NCBI RefSeq assembly: GCF_022669015.1
Contig: NZ_JAKKSL010000003.1
Location: 1-64,000, forward strand
Origin: Colwellia maritima
GTDB lineage: Bacteria; Pseudomonadota; Gammaproteobacteria; Enterobacterales; Alteromonadaceae
Length of the DNA: 64,000 nucleotides
Reading direction: 5' to 3'
Shown here: in pieces, positions 40,042-49,144 of the stretch
Layout of the letters: each line of letters starts with the position of its first letter
Position numbering within the stretch: the stretch's first letter is position 1
Translations under genes and position numbers: made by a program
Notes under the pieces: model-generated
The model's database searches: none
Told to the model about the DNA's origin: nothing
What the model saw: only the letters and a program-made list of their open reading frames with translations

Positions 40042-41581
40042 TCAAGAAGGTTTTTGTAAATTATATTTCCGCATTTTTTCTACTAATGTTGTTCGACGCA
40101 TGCCTAATGTTTCTGCGGCCCTAGCAACAACATAATCATGTTTAACTAACGATTGATTGATAAGAGATATTTCTAACTCTGCTAAATACTCTTTTAAATT
40201 TAATCCATCTTGGGGTAATAAACCAAACATTGTTAGGAGTACAGCTCAATTCTGTATTGTTATCTTCCTCTTGAGCATCAACAGAGTCTTCGTCATCATC
40301 ATAGTCATCAAAATCAAAGCCACTAAACAATTCATTAATCGCTTCTTTTTCTTGTATTTCTTCTGGGTATTCAGGCGTATATTCTTCCGCCTCAACATGC
40401 TGATATTTAGTAGGTAGCTCAGCTACATCAACAATTTGATCTCCATACATAATTAACATGCGTTCTATCAGGTTCGATAATTCTCTAACATTGCCCTTCC
40501 ATGAGTGTTCCATCAAGGACTCTATTGCTTTATCGGTAAAACGAATTGTTCTTTTTTGTTCATGTTCATGTTCAAAACGAGATAAAAGTTCTTTTAATAA
40601 TAATGGAATATCTTCTTTTCGTTCTCGTAATGCGGGTGTTTCAATGGGAAAAACATTTAATCTATAATATAAATCTTCTCGGAAATCCCCTGTTTTAATC
40701 ATATCTTCTAAGTTTTGATGCGTTGCTGCAATAATACGCACATCTGCCTTTAAACTTTTACTTCCGCCCACTCTTTCAAAAGTTCGCTCTTGTAATACTC
40801 GTAGCAACTTAACTTGCATGGGTTGTGGCATATCTCCAATTTCATCCAAAAACAAGGTTCCGCCTTCGGCTAATTCAAAACGTCCTTTACGAGTCGAAAT
40901 AGCGCCAGTAAAGGCACCTTTTTCATGACCAAACAGTTCACTTTCTAATAATTCAGCAGGAATTGCCCCACAATTTACAGGAACAAAAGTTCCTTGAGCA
41001 CGGTCAGATAAATTATGAATGTTTCGAGCTACCACTTCTTTACCCGTACCTGATTCACCAAGTACTAAAACGCTCGCCGGATTTTTAGCCACCTGTTCAA
41101 TGAGAAAGCGTACTTTATTCATTGCCTTACTTGTACCCACTAATGAACGAAATAAAACGCTAGAACCTAACTTCCTTCCTGCTTTAGGTAACTTATTATG
41201 ATATTGATGGCAATGATGTATGAGTTCAGTGAGTTGAGCATAGTTTAATGGCGTAGAAAGCGTGCCTATCACGTTAACATTAATGGTTATTGCCGACGCA
41301 TCAAGCACATCGTGTAAGATAAAAGGAATACGGGGATTATTTTTTACTAAAGCACCTAACTCATCATTAACCTGTCCAGTCAAGATCACGGTTAGTATAT
41401 GACTACTGTCGGCTAATGCAGCAGCGGCTTTTTCTTGTGAGCTATGAATATAATATTCGCCTACAAAAGCCAAAACGGTATTAATTTGTTGGCTTCTAAT
41501 AGGATCATCATCAATGATCAAAATGCGTTTATGCTCATTGGTTGCAGGTACTGCTGATATTGCTACTGAACTATCATTCAT
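40042..41581 (-). CDS. flrA: Master flagellar regulator FlrA (FleQ), one frame break
   Basis: A sigma-54 activator at the top of the flagellar cascade. The N-terminal receiver-like domain has the acidic pocket 'LIIDDDP', but Thr-Gly ('VILTGQVND') stands where the phospho-Asp is expected, as in FleQ-type regulators. The AAA+ domain has 'GESGTGKEVVARNIH', 'GHEKGAFTGAIS' and 'DLYYRLNVFPIETP'. A very acidic linker (Asp/Glu run after 'ELFSGFDF') is unusually long. The Fis-type helix-turn-helix 'RAAETLGMRRTTLVEKMRKY' ends the protein. The frame breaks near 40225-40231; removing one base joins the linker to 'GLLPQDGLNLKEYL'. Corrected length is 512 aa. Confidence 0.92.
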
Positions 41582-41893
41582 ACTTAACTCATTACGGCCT
41601 GGAAAAAGTACTATTTTTTTATAGTGTTACGGGTAATTCTAGCTATTAATCTATAATTATCAACAAAAATTTGACGCATTCACGTCATTTATTTGTCGTA
41701 TTGAATGCGCATATTTTCCCGTGGAGGACGTTATTCCCTATTCTGGCCTAGTAAAAAGGCTAACAGGCTATTTATTTATTCACCTGAGAACCGCTTGGAA
41801 TAATACATTTTTACATTAAACTCTCTAATAAAAACGCGTTTGAAGATAATTTAACCTGAGCTCATCAGGTAAATTAAAGTTTATTAATTTAAG
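41582..41893. other. Intergenic region between flrA and the flagellin relic
   Basis: These 312 bases hold the flrA upstream region and no recognisable coding sequence. In particular, none of the three plus-strand frames resembles a flagellin N-terminus (no [12 protein letters not shown] start), which is why the following fragment is called 5'-truncated. A small hairpin (acctga/tcaggt, 41854-41870) is the only structure seen apart from the flrA promoter candidate. Confidence 0.6.
41636..41663 (-). promoter_or_regulatory. Sigma-70-type promoter candidate for flrA
   Basis: Minus-strand TTGATA, 16 bp, TAGAAT, about 55 bp upstream of the flrA start. flrA heads the cascade, so a housekeeping promoter is expected. 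The motif is short and AT-rich, so chance matches are likely. Confidence 0.35.
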
Positions 41894-42285
41894 AATCTGA
41901 ACAATTACAGTTAGAATTAGATCGTATCAATAGTACAACATCTTTTGGTAGCTACCGCCTTTTTAAGCAAAGTGATGCGTTAGCTACCCATGGTAGTTCA
42001 GAAGCAGAGCGTAATCTGCAATCAAAAAAATTGACGATGCGCTAAGCTATATTGATCAACAACGCGCTAGTTTAGCGCGCATTTATGAACAGGCTTGAGC
42101 ATACTATTTCAAATTTAGGTAACATAAGTGAAAATGTGTCCGCCAGTCGATCCCGTATACAAGATACAGACTTCGCAAAAGAAACCGCTCAACTAACCTC
42201 TTTGCAAATTAAGCAACAAGCAACAGCAGCCTTATTAGCACAAAGTAATATTGCTGCAGAATCTATATTAAAGTTATTAGGTTAA
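41894..42285 (+). pseudogene. Flagellin relic: 5'-truncated, shortened centre, intact C-terminus
   Basis: The plus strand reads 'LQLELDRINSTTSFGSYRLF', then 'KKIDDALSYIDQQRASL' in another frame and finally '[19 protein letters not shown]', '[18 protein letters not shown]' and '[16 protein letters not shown]'. These are flagellin D1/D0 C-terminal sequences. About the first 115 residues of a flagellin are absent, and the central domain is reduced to some 30 residues. Two frame breaks (42024-42030, an A7 run; about 42080) may be sequencing errors, but the missing N-terminus is not. The C-terminal end differs from the two intact flagellins here, so it is not a recent copy of either. Confidence 0.8.
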
Positions 42286-42423
42286 ACCTCGTGTCAAAAA
42301 ATTGATAGGCTCTATAATAACAAGACTAATCACCAAACCAGTCGAAAATACGACTCAAGGTGACACATAAATAAAACCTCTAATAACAACACCTTAATAA
42401 AAACAAAATTTAAATAAGATCTT

Positions 42424-42438
42424 TGGCATAAAAAAAGC
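42424..42438 (+). promoter_or_regulatory. Sigma-54 promoter candidate for the 94-aa gene and fliS
   Basis: TGGCATAAAAAAAGC gives TGGCA and exact GG-N10-GC spacing on the plus strand, 57 bp upstream of the ATG at 42495. The -12 part (AAGC) is weaker than TTGC. Confidence 0.55.
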
Positions 42439-42494
42439 ATAAGTGAATAAGAATATTTTAACCATATTTTATTTTAGCAATGTAGGAATGTAGA

Positions 42495-42779
42495 ATGTTG
42501 ATTATAAATGGTACTGCTGAATTAATGCATAATGACCAAAATTTTGTAAAAGGTACTCGACACGAATTCACCATGTTTTCAAGAGAAATGCCTTTTGAAC
42601 AACAACTTAGCCAAATAGAAGAGTATTTAGTTACACGTGGGCGGGACAATATCGAAGTGTTAAACAATGGGGTAATTAGTAATGCAGATGATATAACGCA
42701 TCATGTATTACAACAAGCTTATGAGAAAGCAGAAAAAGATGGCTTTGCGGTAACCGTAAACCACCAACCTTTAATCTAG
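42495..42779 (+). CDS. Conserved-looking 94-aa protein of unknown function in the fliS operon
   Basis: I do not recognise a named family. The protein starts 'MLIINGTAELMHNDQNFVKG', has no membrane segment or signal peptide, and is acidic and probably alpha/beta. 'FEQQLSQIEEYLVTRGRDNI' and 'HHVLQQAYEKAEKDGFAVTV' look like two amphipathic helices, and the chain ends 'NHQPLI'. An AGGA site precedes the ATG. It is the first gene after the sigma-54 element and is followed by fliS (73 bp) and the fliT-like gene, so a flagellar role, perhaps in flagellin handling, is a reasonable inference. The frame is unbroken. Confidence 0.8.
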   Translation: MLIINGTAELMHNDQNFVKGTRHEFTMFSREMPFEQQLSQIEEYLVTRGRDNIEVLNNGVISNADDITHHVLQQAYEKAEKDGFAVTVNHQPLI

Positions 42780-42852
42780 TTATTTCGTAGATACATTGTT
42801 TCAATTATAAAAGTTTTCTATACTAACGGCTATAGCTAACGTGGAGGTGTCT

Positions 42853-43252
42853 ATGACACATGCATCACTTAAAAAATATCACCAAACAACGAAAAGCACT
42901 GCCCAAACAGGCTTCCCCTTACCAGTTAGTTGCCATGCTATTTCAAAAGTTACTAGATAACATAGCAACAGCCAAGGGTGCTATTTCACAAAATGATTTT
43001 GACAAAAAAGGGACTCAAATCTCAAATGCTATTGCCATTATTGGGGTGTTAGAGGGATCTCTTGATTTTACACAAGGTGGCGAAGTTTCAGAAAACTTAG
43101 CATCGCTTTATCAATACTGCTCAGAGCAATTATTAATTGCCAGTTCAGAAAATAACAGTGATAAGTTAGAAGAAATAATTCAAATTTTACTGCCAATTAA
43201 GTCTGGTTGGGATTCTATTCCACTTGAAACACAAAATCAGGTGAGCTTTTAG
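42853..43252 (+). CDS. fliS: Flagellin chaperone FliS, one frame break
   Basis: FliS caps the flagellin C-terminus in the cytosol. The start is ATG 42853 with GGAGGTG upstream: 'MTHASLKKYHQTTKSTAQ' leads, after a one-base correction at 42905-42907, into 'QASPYQLVAMLFQKLLDNI'. Then come 'AKGAISQNDFDKKGTQISNA' and 'IIGVLEGSLDFTQGGEVSEN', as in the family. Corrected length is 132 aa. It is on the plus strand, opposite to fliD and flaG. Confidence 0.92.
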
Positions 43253-43608
43253 TGACCGATAGCGTAATAAAATCACTTACTCGAATCAATAATATTTCGC
43301 GGCAGTTATTGTCGCGAATACAAGATCTACATGCTGATTTACAAGCTCCCTCGCAAAATCAAGCTGACGAAGATGATGTAAACAATTCAGGTGAAATGAT
43401 AGTTGATACTGAATTAAAAGAATTAATGTTAAGTAGACAAAGGTTAATTACTGAGTTATTTGAACAACACGCCTTAGCAGAAATTACAGCGCAACACTTA
43501 TTAGCAAATGAAATGAAATCACTCGATGGCGAATTACTAAATCTTTCGCAATTATATAAGCATGTCCTTGCCGAACAAGTGATTAATATAAAGAAAAGAA
43601 AAAAGTAG
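43252..43608 (+). CDS. FliT/FlaI-like flagellar chaperone candidate
   Basis: A 118-aa helical protein starting at a GTG that shares one base with the fliS stop (TAGTG), so translation is coupled. It is rich in Leu, Gln and Glu with a basic end (KKRKK). Sequence similarity alone does not prove the family. Its size, helical character and place beside fliS match FliT of enterics and FlaI of Vibrio, which lie in fliD-flaI-fliS clusters. Confidence 0.6.
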   Translation: MTDSVIKSLTRINNISRQLLSRIQDLHADLQAPSQNQADEDDVNNSGEMIVDTELKELMLSRQRLITELFEQHALAEITAQHLLANEMKSLDGELLNLSQLYKHVLAEQVINIKKRKK

Positions 43609-43668
43609 CGACTTCCTATAAAAAGTATTAACTTACTTCTTTACCTCTTACTTTAGTTTTACTTCAGT

Positions 43669-45091
43669 TTAACTATCTTGTTTAACAACACCTGGCATAT
43701 TATCTAACTGAGCCATTAAATAAGTACTAGTAGAGTTTAAGTTTGCCACAATTAAATCCATGGCATTGTACTGAGCGTATAAACGAGCCTCTAACTGCTC
43801 CATCCTGCGCGAAAATGCTAAATTATCATCATCTAATCTATCTAATTGAGTAGTTTTACTATCAATACGGTTTTGAATAATACCATCCGAATCAGTATAA
43901 AAGCTGGTTAGTTCTTTGAGTGATGCAACAAAGCCATCCGCTGAGTCTGTACCTACAAAAAACTGCTCTACACCATCAACGTTATCGCTAATAAACTCAT
44001 TTAAATCTTCGGTCTCTAAACTTAAAACGCCATACCTATCGCTACGAACACCAAGTTCAGATAAAGACAAAGTTTTGCCGTTACCAATATCAAAACCTTC
44101 ACTGAACTGTTGACGCAACTTCCCCATCACACCACGTAATAGAGAATCTCCGGCCAGAGGACCACTACCAGATTCACCTGACGCACCTAATTGTTTACTC
44201 AACACTTGTAACTCATTATAGCTTTCAACAAAAGTCTCTAAACCGACCTGAATATTAGCATTATTAGCCGTAAAGCTTATTTGACTAATATCATCATCGA
44301 CACCATGTAATTTCTTAGCGGTGATATCAACACCATCGATAACATCTTCAAAAACATTAGTACTATTAGTAACCACAAGCGTACCATCAATAGTAATTTG
44401 TGCGTCCAGTGCTTCAGTAATCTCTGTTAAGTTTGTAATGGCTGTAGGAAGCGCCGCAGGATCATATGCTAGACGTGATAAACCTAAGTTATCGCTATTA
44501 TTACCATCGCTGACATCCGTCACGGTTGTAGTAATACTGTTCGCTAACCCGGTTTCCTTACTGGTCATTATAAGGTGTTGACCAAACATCGTCTGTTACG
44601 ATGGTCGCGGTAACTAAATCGTTATCAACACTATCATTAATCGCATCACGAATATCACTTAATGTATCGGTTGCCGATACAGCAATGTCAAAGTCATTAG
44701 CCCCAACGGCTATATTTATATTACCTTCACCTACAGCTTCAGTGTCAGTTATAGCACCAGACATCAGTTTATGGGCTTGCGCCAAAGCGTCAACTTTTAC
44801 CGAATAATTACCTACTTGGGCATCTTTAGATGCAACAAGTCCAACAAAATTGTCTGCGCCACTCGCTTTGCGTTGTTGATAATTGTCTGCGTCAGCTAAA
44901 CTTTCAATAGAGCTAGTGACACTTTCAAGTGCTGATTTTAGCGCACCAATAGCGGAGATATCAGTAGTAATTGCTGCTTGTTGCGTATTAGATCGCGAAA
45001 CAAAAGGGGCGGTTTCAGCGTTAACAATTGCACTGACAATCTCACTAACTTGCAACCCTGAACCTATTCCTGTAAACGTTAAATCAGGCAT
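43669..45091 (-). CDS. fliD: Flagellar filament cap FliD, one frame break
   Basis: FliD caps the filament and helps flagellin polymerise. The N-terminus 'GIGSGLQVSEIVSAIVNAE' is typical. 'DIRDAINDSVDNDLVTATIV' and 'IMTSKETGLANSI' flank the break at 44584-44586, where one base fewer gives 'TDDVGQHLIMTSKETG'. The C-terminus 'RMEQLEARLYAQYNAMDLIV' is diagnostic. Corrected length is 473 aa. It lies 41 bp after flaG and converges with the fliT-like gene. Confidence 0.93.
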
Positions 45092-45132
45092 ACCTTCCCC
45101 CTATTTTTAAAACAAAATTAATGTGCAAATAT

Positions 45133-45528
45133 TTACACTTTAGCATCAACAAAACCGCCAACCATATCTGATAGTTTAGCAACTAAAGTTAGCACTTCTT
45201 CAGACGGAAACTGTTTAAGTAGGTCGCCACTGGTTTTATCGATAACTTTAATCACATCACGGCCAGAATCTTTATCAACAGAAAACTCCAAACCACGGTT
45301 CATATCACCAACAAAATCCTGCAATTGTTGCGCCACTTTCTCAAGTTGCTGAATAGTTAACGGCTCATGAACAACTCGATTAACTTGTTCATTAACAATC
45401 GCTTTTGGTTCATTATCACTGACAGCAATTTTGTTTTCTATATTATTACTCTCTGATGCCTCTGACTTTTTAAACTCAGGAGATAAACTAGCTAAGCTTA
45501 GGTTTGCACCATTTTGTACTGCACTCAT
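45133..45528 (-). CDS. flaG: FlaG-family flagellar protein
   Basis: An intact 131-aa protein. A variable N-terminal half precedes the FlaG domain: 'NRGLEFSVDKDSGRDVIKVI' and 'LLKQFPSEEVLTLVAKL'. FlaG proteins affect filament length; their mechanism is not settled. It lies between a flagellin gene and fliD, as in Vibrio and Shewanella. Confidence 0.9.
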   Translation of the reverse strand: MSAVQNGANLSLASLSPEFKKSEASESNNIENKIAVSDNEPKAIVNEQVNRVVHEPLTIQQLEKVAQQLQDFVGDMNRGLEFSVDKDSGRDVIKVIDKTSGDLLKQFPSEEVLTLVAKLSDMVGGFVDAKV

Positions 45529-45612
45529 TATAGACTCCTTCCTTACTTTATAAACTACATTTTCTTTTTTGTTTATTCAATTAAGAAATAGTAATAAGTT
45601 ACTTAAACACAA

Positions 45613-45642
45613 AAAGGAAGGAGTTTAATAGCCCCTTCCTTT
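45613..45642 (-). terminator. Terminator of the sigma-28 flagellin gene
   Basis: Arms aaaggaagg (45613-45621) and ccttccttt (45634-45642) form a 9-bp stem followed by a T run on the minus strand, 33 bp after the flagellin stop. Confidence 0.8.
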
Positions 45643-45675
45643 ATCTCATTTTAAGCTAGGGCTTAGTAATTTCTA

Positions 45676-47133
45676 CTAACCAATTAAGCTTAATGCGGCT
45701 TGTGGTAATTGGTTAGCTTGCGCTAATATTGACGTACCTGCTTGTTGCAATATTTGGTTTTTAGTCATATTAGCTGTTTCTACCGCAAAGTCGGTATCTT
45801 GTATACGACTACGTGATGCTGATACGTTTTCTTGGATATTTGCCAAGTTACTAATTGTGTATCCAAAACGGTTTTGAATCGCACCTAAGTCAGCTCGACT
45901 ATCATCAATTGACGCTAATGCAGCATCAATCACTTCAATAGCACTTTGTGAACCAGTTTGGGTAGCTAAATCGATAGCTGATACTGCAGATAAACCTGAG
46001 TTACCTGCGGCAGTAGCGAATAATTCAGTACTTGCACCTGAGAAACTAAAACCGGTTTTGCCAGAAAGTACTACTTCACCAATCGCTATTTGTTGCGCGG
46101 CTTCCGCAGCAGCAGCAATATTAGTTCCATCATTTGAGGTTAAGCTCATAGTACCTGCAACGGTAGTAACAGAGTCTAAAGTAACCGTAATATCATCATT
46201 TGCTGTCAATATCATTTGAGCACTATTGTTAGGATCAACTGTAGCCGTTACACCTGTATTAGCGTTATCATTTATCGCGCCTACCAAAGTAGTTAAGTCA
46301 CTTTGATTGAAATCAGAAACAGTGATAGTTTGACCACCAACATCTAACACAACATCTTCACCTGCAGTATTCGCGCTAAAAGAAACCTTAACAGTGTTTT
46401 CTACCGCAGCATTAACGTTAACATTTGAAGCGGTTGTTGCCGTATTAATTGCAGCTGCAATGGTTGCACTTGAAGCATCATCAGCATAACTAATATCAGA
46501 TGTTGCCGTGCTATTGCCTGCGTTATCAGCGATAACTAAGGTTGCATTGTTTGTAATCGCATTTAGCGCAGCGCCACTCGTTAAACCACCACCTAATGTA
46601 CCTTCAGAATTATATACTTGGCTACCTAAAGCTTCAGCAGCAACATTATTCAAACTCATGGTAATAGTTTCGTTAGCGTTAGCACCTATTTGGAATGATT
46701 TACCGCTATAAGTACCATCAAGTAGTTGTTGACCACCAAACGAAGTAGTTTCTGAAATACGAGTTAATTCTGCTTGTAATGCTGTTACTTCTTTTTGTAG
46801 AGCGCCACGATCTTCATCTGAGTTTGAACCATTGGCAGATTGAAGTGCAAGTTCACGCATACGTTGTAAAATATCAGTAGATGCTTGCATCGCACCCTCA
46901 GCAGTTTGTGCAATTGAAATACCGTCATTTGCATTTCGTTGTGCTACACCTAAACCATTTATTTGTGATGTTAAACGGTTAGAAATTTGTAAGCCCGCTG
47001 CGTCGTCTTTAGCGCTATTGATACGCATACCTGACGACAAACGTTGCATTGACGTAGCTAAGTTATTACTTGAACTAGTTAAATTACGTTGAGCATTTAG
47101 TGATGATATATTTGTATTTACTGATAAAGCCAT
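45676..47133 (-). CDS. fliC: Flagellin, 485 aa, FliA-dependent copy
   Basis: An intact long flagellin. The conserved N-terminal D0/D1 part ('[20 protein letters not shown]', '[20 protein letters not shown]') covers about 140 residues and the C-terminal part ('[20 protein letters not shown]', ending 'QAALSLIG') about 90. The centre is a Ser/Thr/Ala/Asn-rich variable domain with '[20 protein letters not shown]'. It is a close paralogue of the gene at 47496. An AGGAG site precedes the ATG. A near-consensus FliA promoter lies upstream and a terminator downstream, so it is a single-gene unit. Confidence 0.95.
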   Translation of the reverse strand: MALSVNTNISSLNAQRNLTSSSNNLATSMQRLSSGMRINSAKDDAAGLQISNRLTSQINGLGVAQRNANDGISIAQTAEGAMQASTDILQRMRELALQSANGSNSDEDRGALQKEVTALQAELTRISETTSFGGQQLLDGTYSGKSFQIGANANETITMSLNNVAAEALGSQVYNSEGTLGGGLTSGAALNAITNNATLVIADNAGNSTATSDISYADDASSATIAAAINTATTASNVNVNAAVENTVKVSFSANTAGEDVVLDVGGQTITVSDFNQSDLTTLVGAINDNANTGVTATVDPNNSAQMILTANDDITVTLDSVTTVAGTMSLTSNDGTNIAAAAEAAQQIAIGEVVLSGKTGFSFSGASTELFATAAGNSGLSAVSAIDLATQTGSQSAIEVIDAALASIDDSRADLGAIQNRFGYTISNLANIQENVSASRSRIQDTDFAVETANMTKNQILQQAGTSILAQANQLPQAALSLIG

Positions 47134-47237
47134 AATAAAACTCCTGCATACAAAATGTATTGCGTTAATTAGATTTAGATATGGAACTATCAGTATTAAT
47201 AACTAATTTACATCGTCAAGTTCCCGTTCTAAACACC

Positions 47238-47264
47238 TTAACGGCAGGATAAAATTTAACTTTA
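47238..47264 (-). promoter_or_regulatory. FliA (sigma-28) promoter of the 45676 flagellin
   Basis: Minus strand: TAAAGTTA, 11-bp spacer, GCCGTTAA, matching the sigma-28 consensus TAAAGTTT-N11-GCCGATAA with two changes and exact spacing. It lies 105 bp upstream of the start codon. The rest of the 362-base gap (47134-47495) holds the leader and the terminator of the next flagellin. Confidence 0.85.
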
Positions 47265-47418
47265 ACTTTATTTATAAAAAAAGTTAAAAAAAGAAAATAC
47301 ATGCGATTTTATCTATAGATTATACTTTGCAAATAACGTTACAACCGTTGTCATACTTGGTTATTTACACAAAAAAGATAAATTAAAGATAAACAGAGGA
47401 TTTATTACGAAGAAAGAC

Positions 47419-47447
47419 AAAAGGCTAGATTATCAACCTAGCCTTTT
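47419..47447 (-). terminator. Terminator of the sigma-54 flagellin gene
   Basis: Arms aaaaggctag (47419-47428) and ctagcctttt (47438-47447) form a perfect 10-bp stem about 50 bp after the flagellin stop at 47496, with A and T tracts on the outside. Confidence 0.85.
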
Positions 47448-47495
47448 TACAAAATGTTTAATTAGCCCTATGCTAATGTAAAACTAACCAACCTA

Positions 47496-48950
47496 TTAAC
47501 CACCCAGTAAACTAATAGCAGCCTGCGGGATTTGATTTGCTTGCGCTAAAATAGAGGTGCCTGCTTGTTGTAATATTTGATTTTTAGTCATTACTGCCGT
47601 TTCTACCGCAAAATCAGTATCTTGAATTCGACTACGAGAGGCTGAAACATTTTCTTGAATATTCGCTAAGTTACTAATGGTGTGACTAAAGCGGTTTTGA
47701 ATCGCACCTAAGCTAGCTCGGCTATCATCAATAGAGGCTAATGCGGCATCAATTACATCAATAGCGCTTTGCGAACCTGCTTGTGTAGATAAATCAATTG
47801 CAGATACTGCAGATAATCCCGAGTTTCCAGTTGCCGTAGCAAATAAATCTGCATTAGCCCCTGTAAAACTAAAGCCTTCTTTACTCGACATAACCACTTC
47901 ACCAACACCTATTTCTTGGGCACCCTCTGCTGCTGCGGCAATAACACTACCGTCATTTGTGGTAAAACTCATAGTACCTGCAACCGTTGACACAGAAGTT
48001 AATGTCATAGTGATATCATCATCACTGGTCAATATCAATTGAGCCGAATTATTCGGATCTACCGCCGCAGTTACACCAGTATTTGCATTGTCATTAATTT
48101 TAGCCGCAAGTGCCGTTAAATCGCCTTGGTTAAAATTACTGATGGTGATCGCTTGCCCGCCAACATCAAAAACGGCAGTTTCACCCGCGGTATTAGCACT
48201 GAAAGAAACGGTTACTTCATTTTCAACTTCTGCTTTTACATCAACATTAGCAGCTGTCGTTGCAGTATTAATAGCTGAAGCAATATCTTTACTTGTTGCA
48301 TTCAATGCGTAAGAAATATTAGCTGTGGTATTGCCACCATTACTCGAAATTTGTAAATCAGTATCAGCCGTCATCCCGTTTACGGCAGCACCACTAACTA
48401 AACCACCACCCACAGTACCTTCTGAATTAAAAACTTCACTACCAATTGCTTCGGCAGCGATGTTATTCATACTCATATTAATCACTTCATTAGCATTGGC
48501 ACCTACTTGGAAACTTTTTGTGCCAAAACTTCCATCTAAGAGTTGTTGTCCACCAAATGAAGTTGTTTCAGCAATACGAGTTAACTCTTCCTGAAGTGCA
48601 GCTACTTCTTTTTGAAGTGCTCCGCGATCTTCATCTGAATTTGATCCGTTAGCTGATTGTAAAGATAATTCTCGCATACGTTGCAAAATATCTGTCGATG
48701 CTTGCATCGCACCTTCAGCAGTTTGTGCCATTGAAATACCATCATTAGCATTTCGTTGCGCTACGGCTAAACCATTAATTTGCGAAGTTAAGCGATTAGA
48801 TATTTGTAAACCTGCAGCATCGTCTTTTGCGCTGTTAATACGCATACCCGATGATAATCGTTCCATTGAAGTCGCAAGTCCTAAACCTGACTTACTTAAG
48901 TTACGTTGAGCATTCAACGAGGATATATTGGTGTTGACTGATAATGCCAT
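47496..48950 (-). CDS. fliC: Flagellin, 484 aa, sigma-54-dependent copy
   Basis: An intact flagellin and close paralogue of the 45676 gene. The D0/D1 ends are almost the same ('[20 protein letters not shown]'; C-terminal '[20 protein letters not shown]', ending 'QAAISLLGG') while the central domain differs in many places ('[20 protein letters not shown]'). It has its own sigma-54 element, a long structured leader and a terminator. In Vibrio the flagellin essential for filament formation (FlaA) is the sigma-54 one, so by analogy this may be the core flagellin. Confidence 0.95.
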   Translation of the reverse strand: MALSVNTNISSLNAQRNLSKSGLGLATSMERLSSGMRINSAKDDAAGLQISNRLTSQINGLAVAQRNANDGISMAQTAEGAMQASTDILQRMRELSLQSANGSNSDEDRGALQKEVAALQEELTRIAETTSFGGQQLLDGSFGTKSFQVGANANEVINMSMNNIAAEAIGSEVFNSEGTVGGGLVSGAAVNGMTADTDLQISSNGGNTTANISYALNATSKDIASAINTATTAANVDVKAEVENEVTVSFSANTAGETAVFDVGGQAITISNFNQGDLTALAAKINDNANTGVTAAVDPNNSAQLILTSDDDITMTLTSVSTVAGTMSFTTNDGSVIAAAAEGAQEIGVGEVVMSSKEGFSFTGANADLFATATGNSGLSAVSAIDLSTQAGSQSAIDVIDAALASIDDSRASLGAIQNRFSHTISNLANIQENVSASRSRIQDTDFAVETAVMTKNQILQQAGTSILAQANQIPQAAISLLGG

Positions 48951-48993
48951 AATTATAGCTCCTAATGTTTACATTAACTTTATGTTATTAGAA

Positions 48994-49067
48994 GCTTGTC
49001 AAAGCAAGCCTCTGCTTTAAACTGTTAAATAATGAGTAAACTCATTTAGTATTAACTTATTTAACAG
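48994..49067 (-). promoter_or_regulatory. Structured 5' leader of the sigma-54 flagellin mRNA
   Basis: The leader between the sigma-54 site and the start is about 140 nt. It contains an 11-bp inverted repeat (ctgttaaataa 49022-49032 / ttatttaacag 49057-49067) enclosing a smaller hairpin (atgagt 49032-49037 / actcat 49040-49045). Closer to the gene are two overlapping, mutually exclusive pairings: gcttg/caagc (48994-48998 / 49005-49009) and aaagca/tgcttt (49001-49006 / 49013-49018). This suggests RNA-level control, but no known riboregulator is recognised. Confidence 0.5.
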
Positions 49068-49105
49068 ACAATTTTTTTACTATTTCTATCTCTATTTAAA
49101 TAAAA

Positions 49106-49120
49106 GCAACAATCTTGCCA
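49106..49120 (-). promoter_or_regulatory. Sigma-54 promoter of the 47496 flagellin
   Basis: Minus-strand TGGCAAGATTGTTGC matches TGGCANG-N4-TTGC with exact GG-N10-GC spacing and a following T. It lies about 156 bp upstream of the start, just after the flgL stop. Confidence 0.8.
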
Positions 49121-49144
49121 ACATCGTCAGATAACTAAAAATAA

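Noticed and set aside
41854..41870. Small inverted repeat acctga/tcaggt before the flagellin relic
   Set aside because: Six-bp arms with AT flanks are expected by chance, and there is no T tract to support a terminator.
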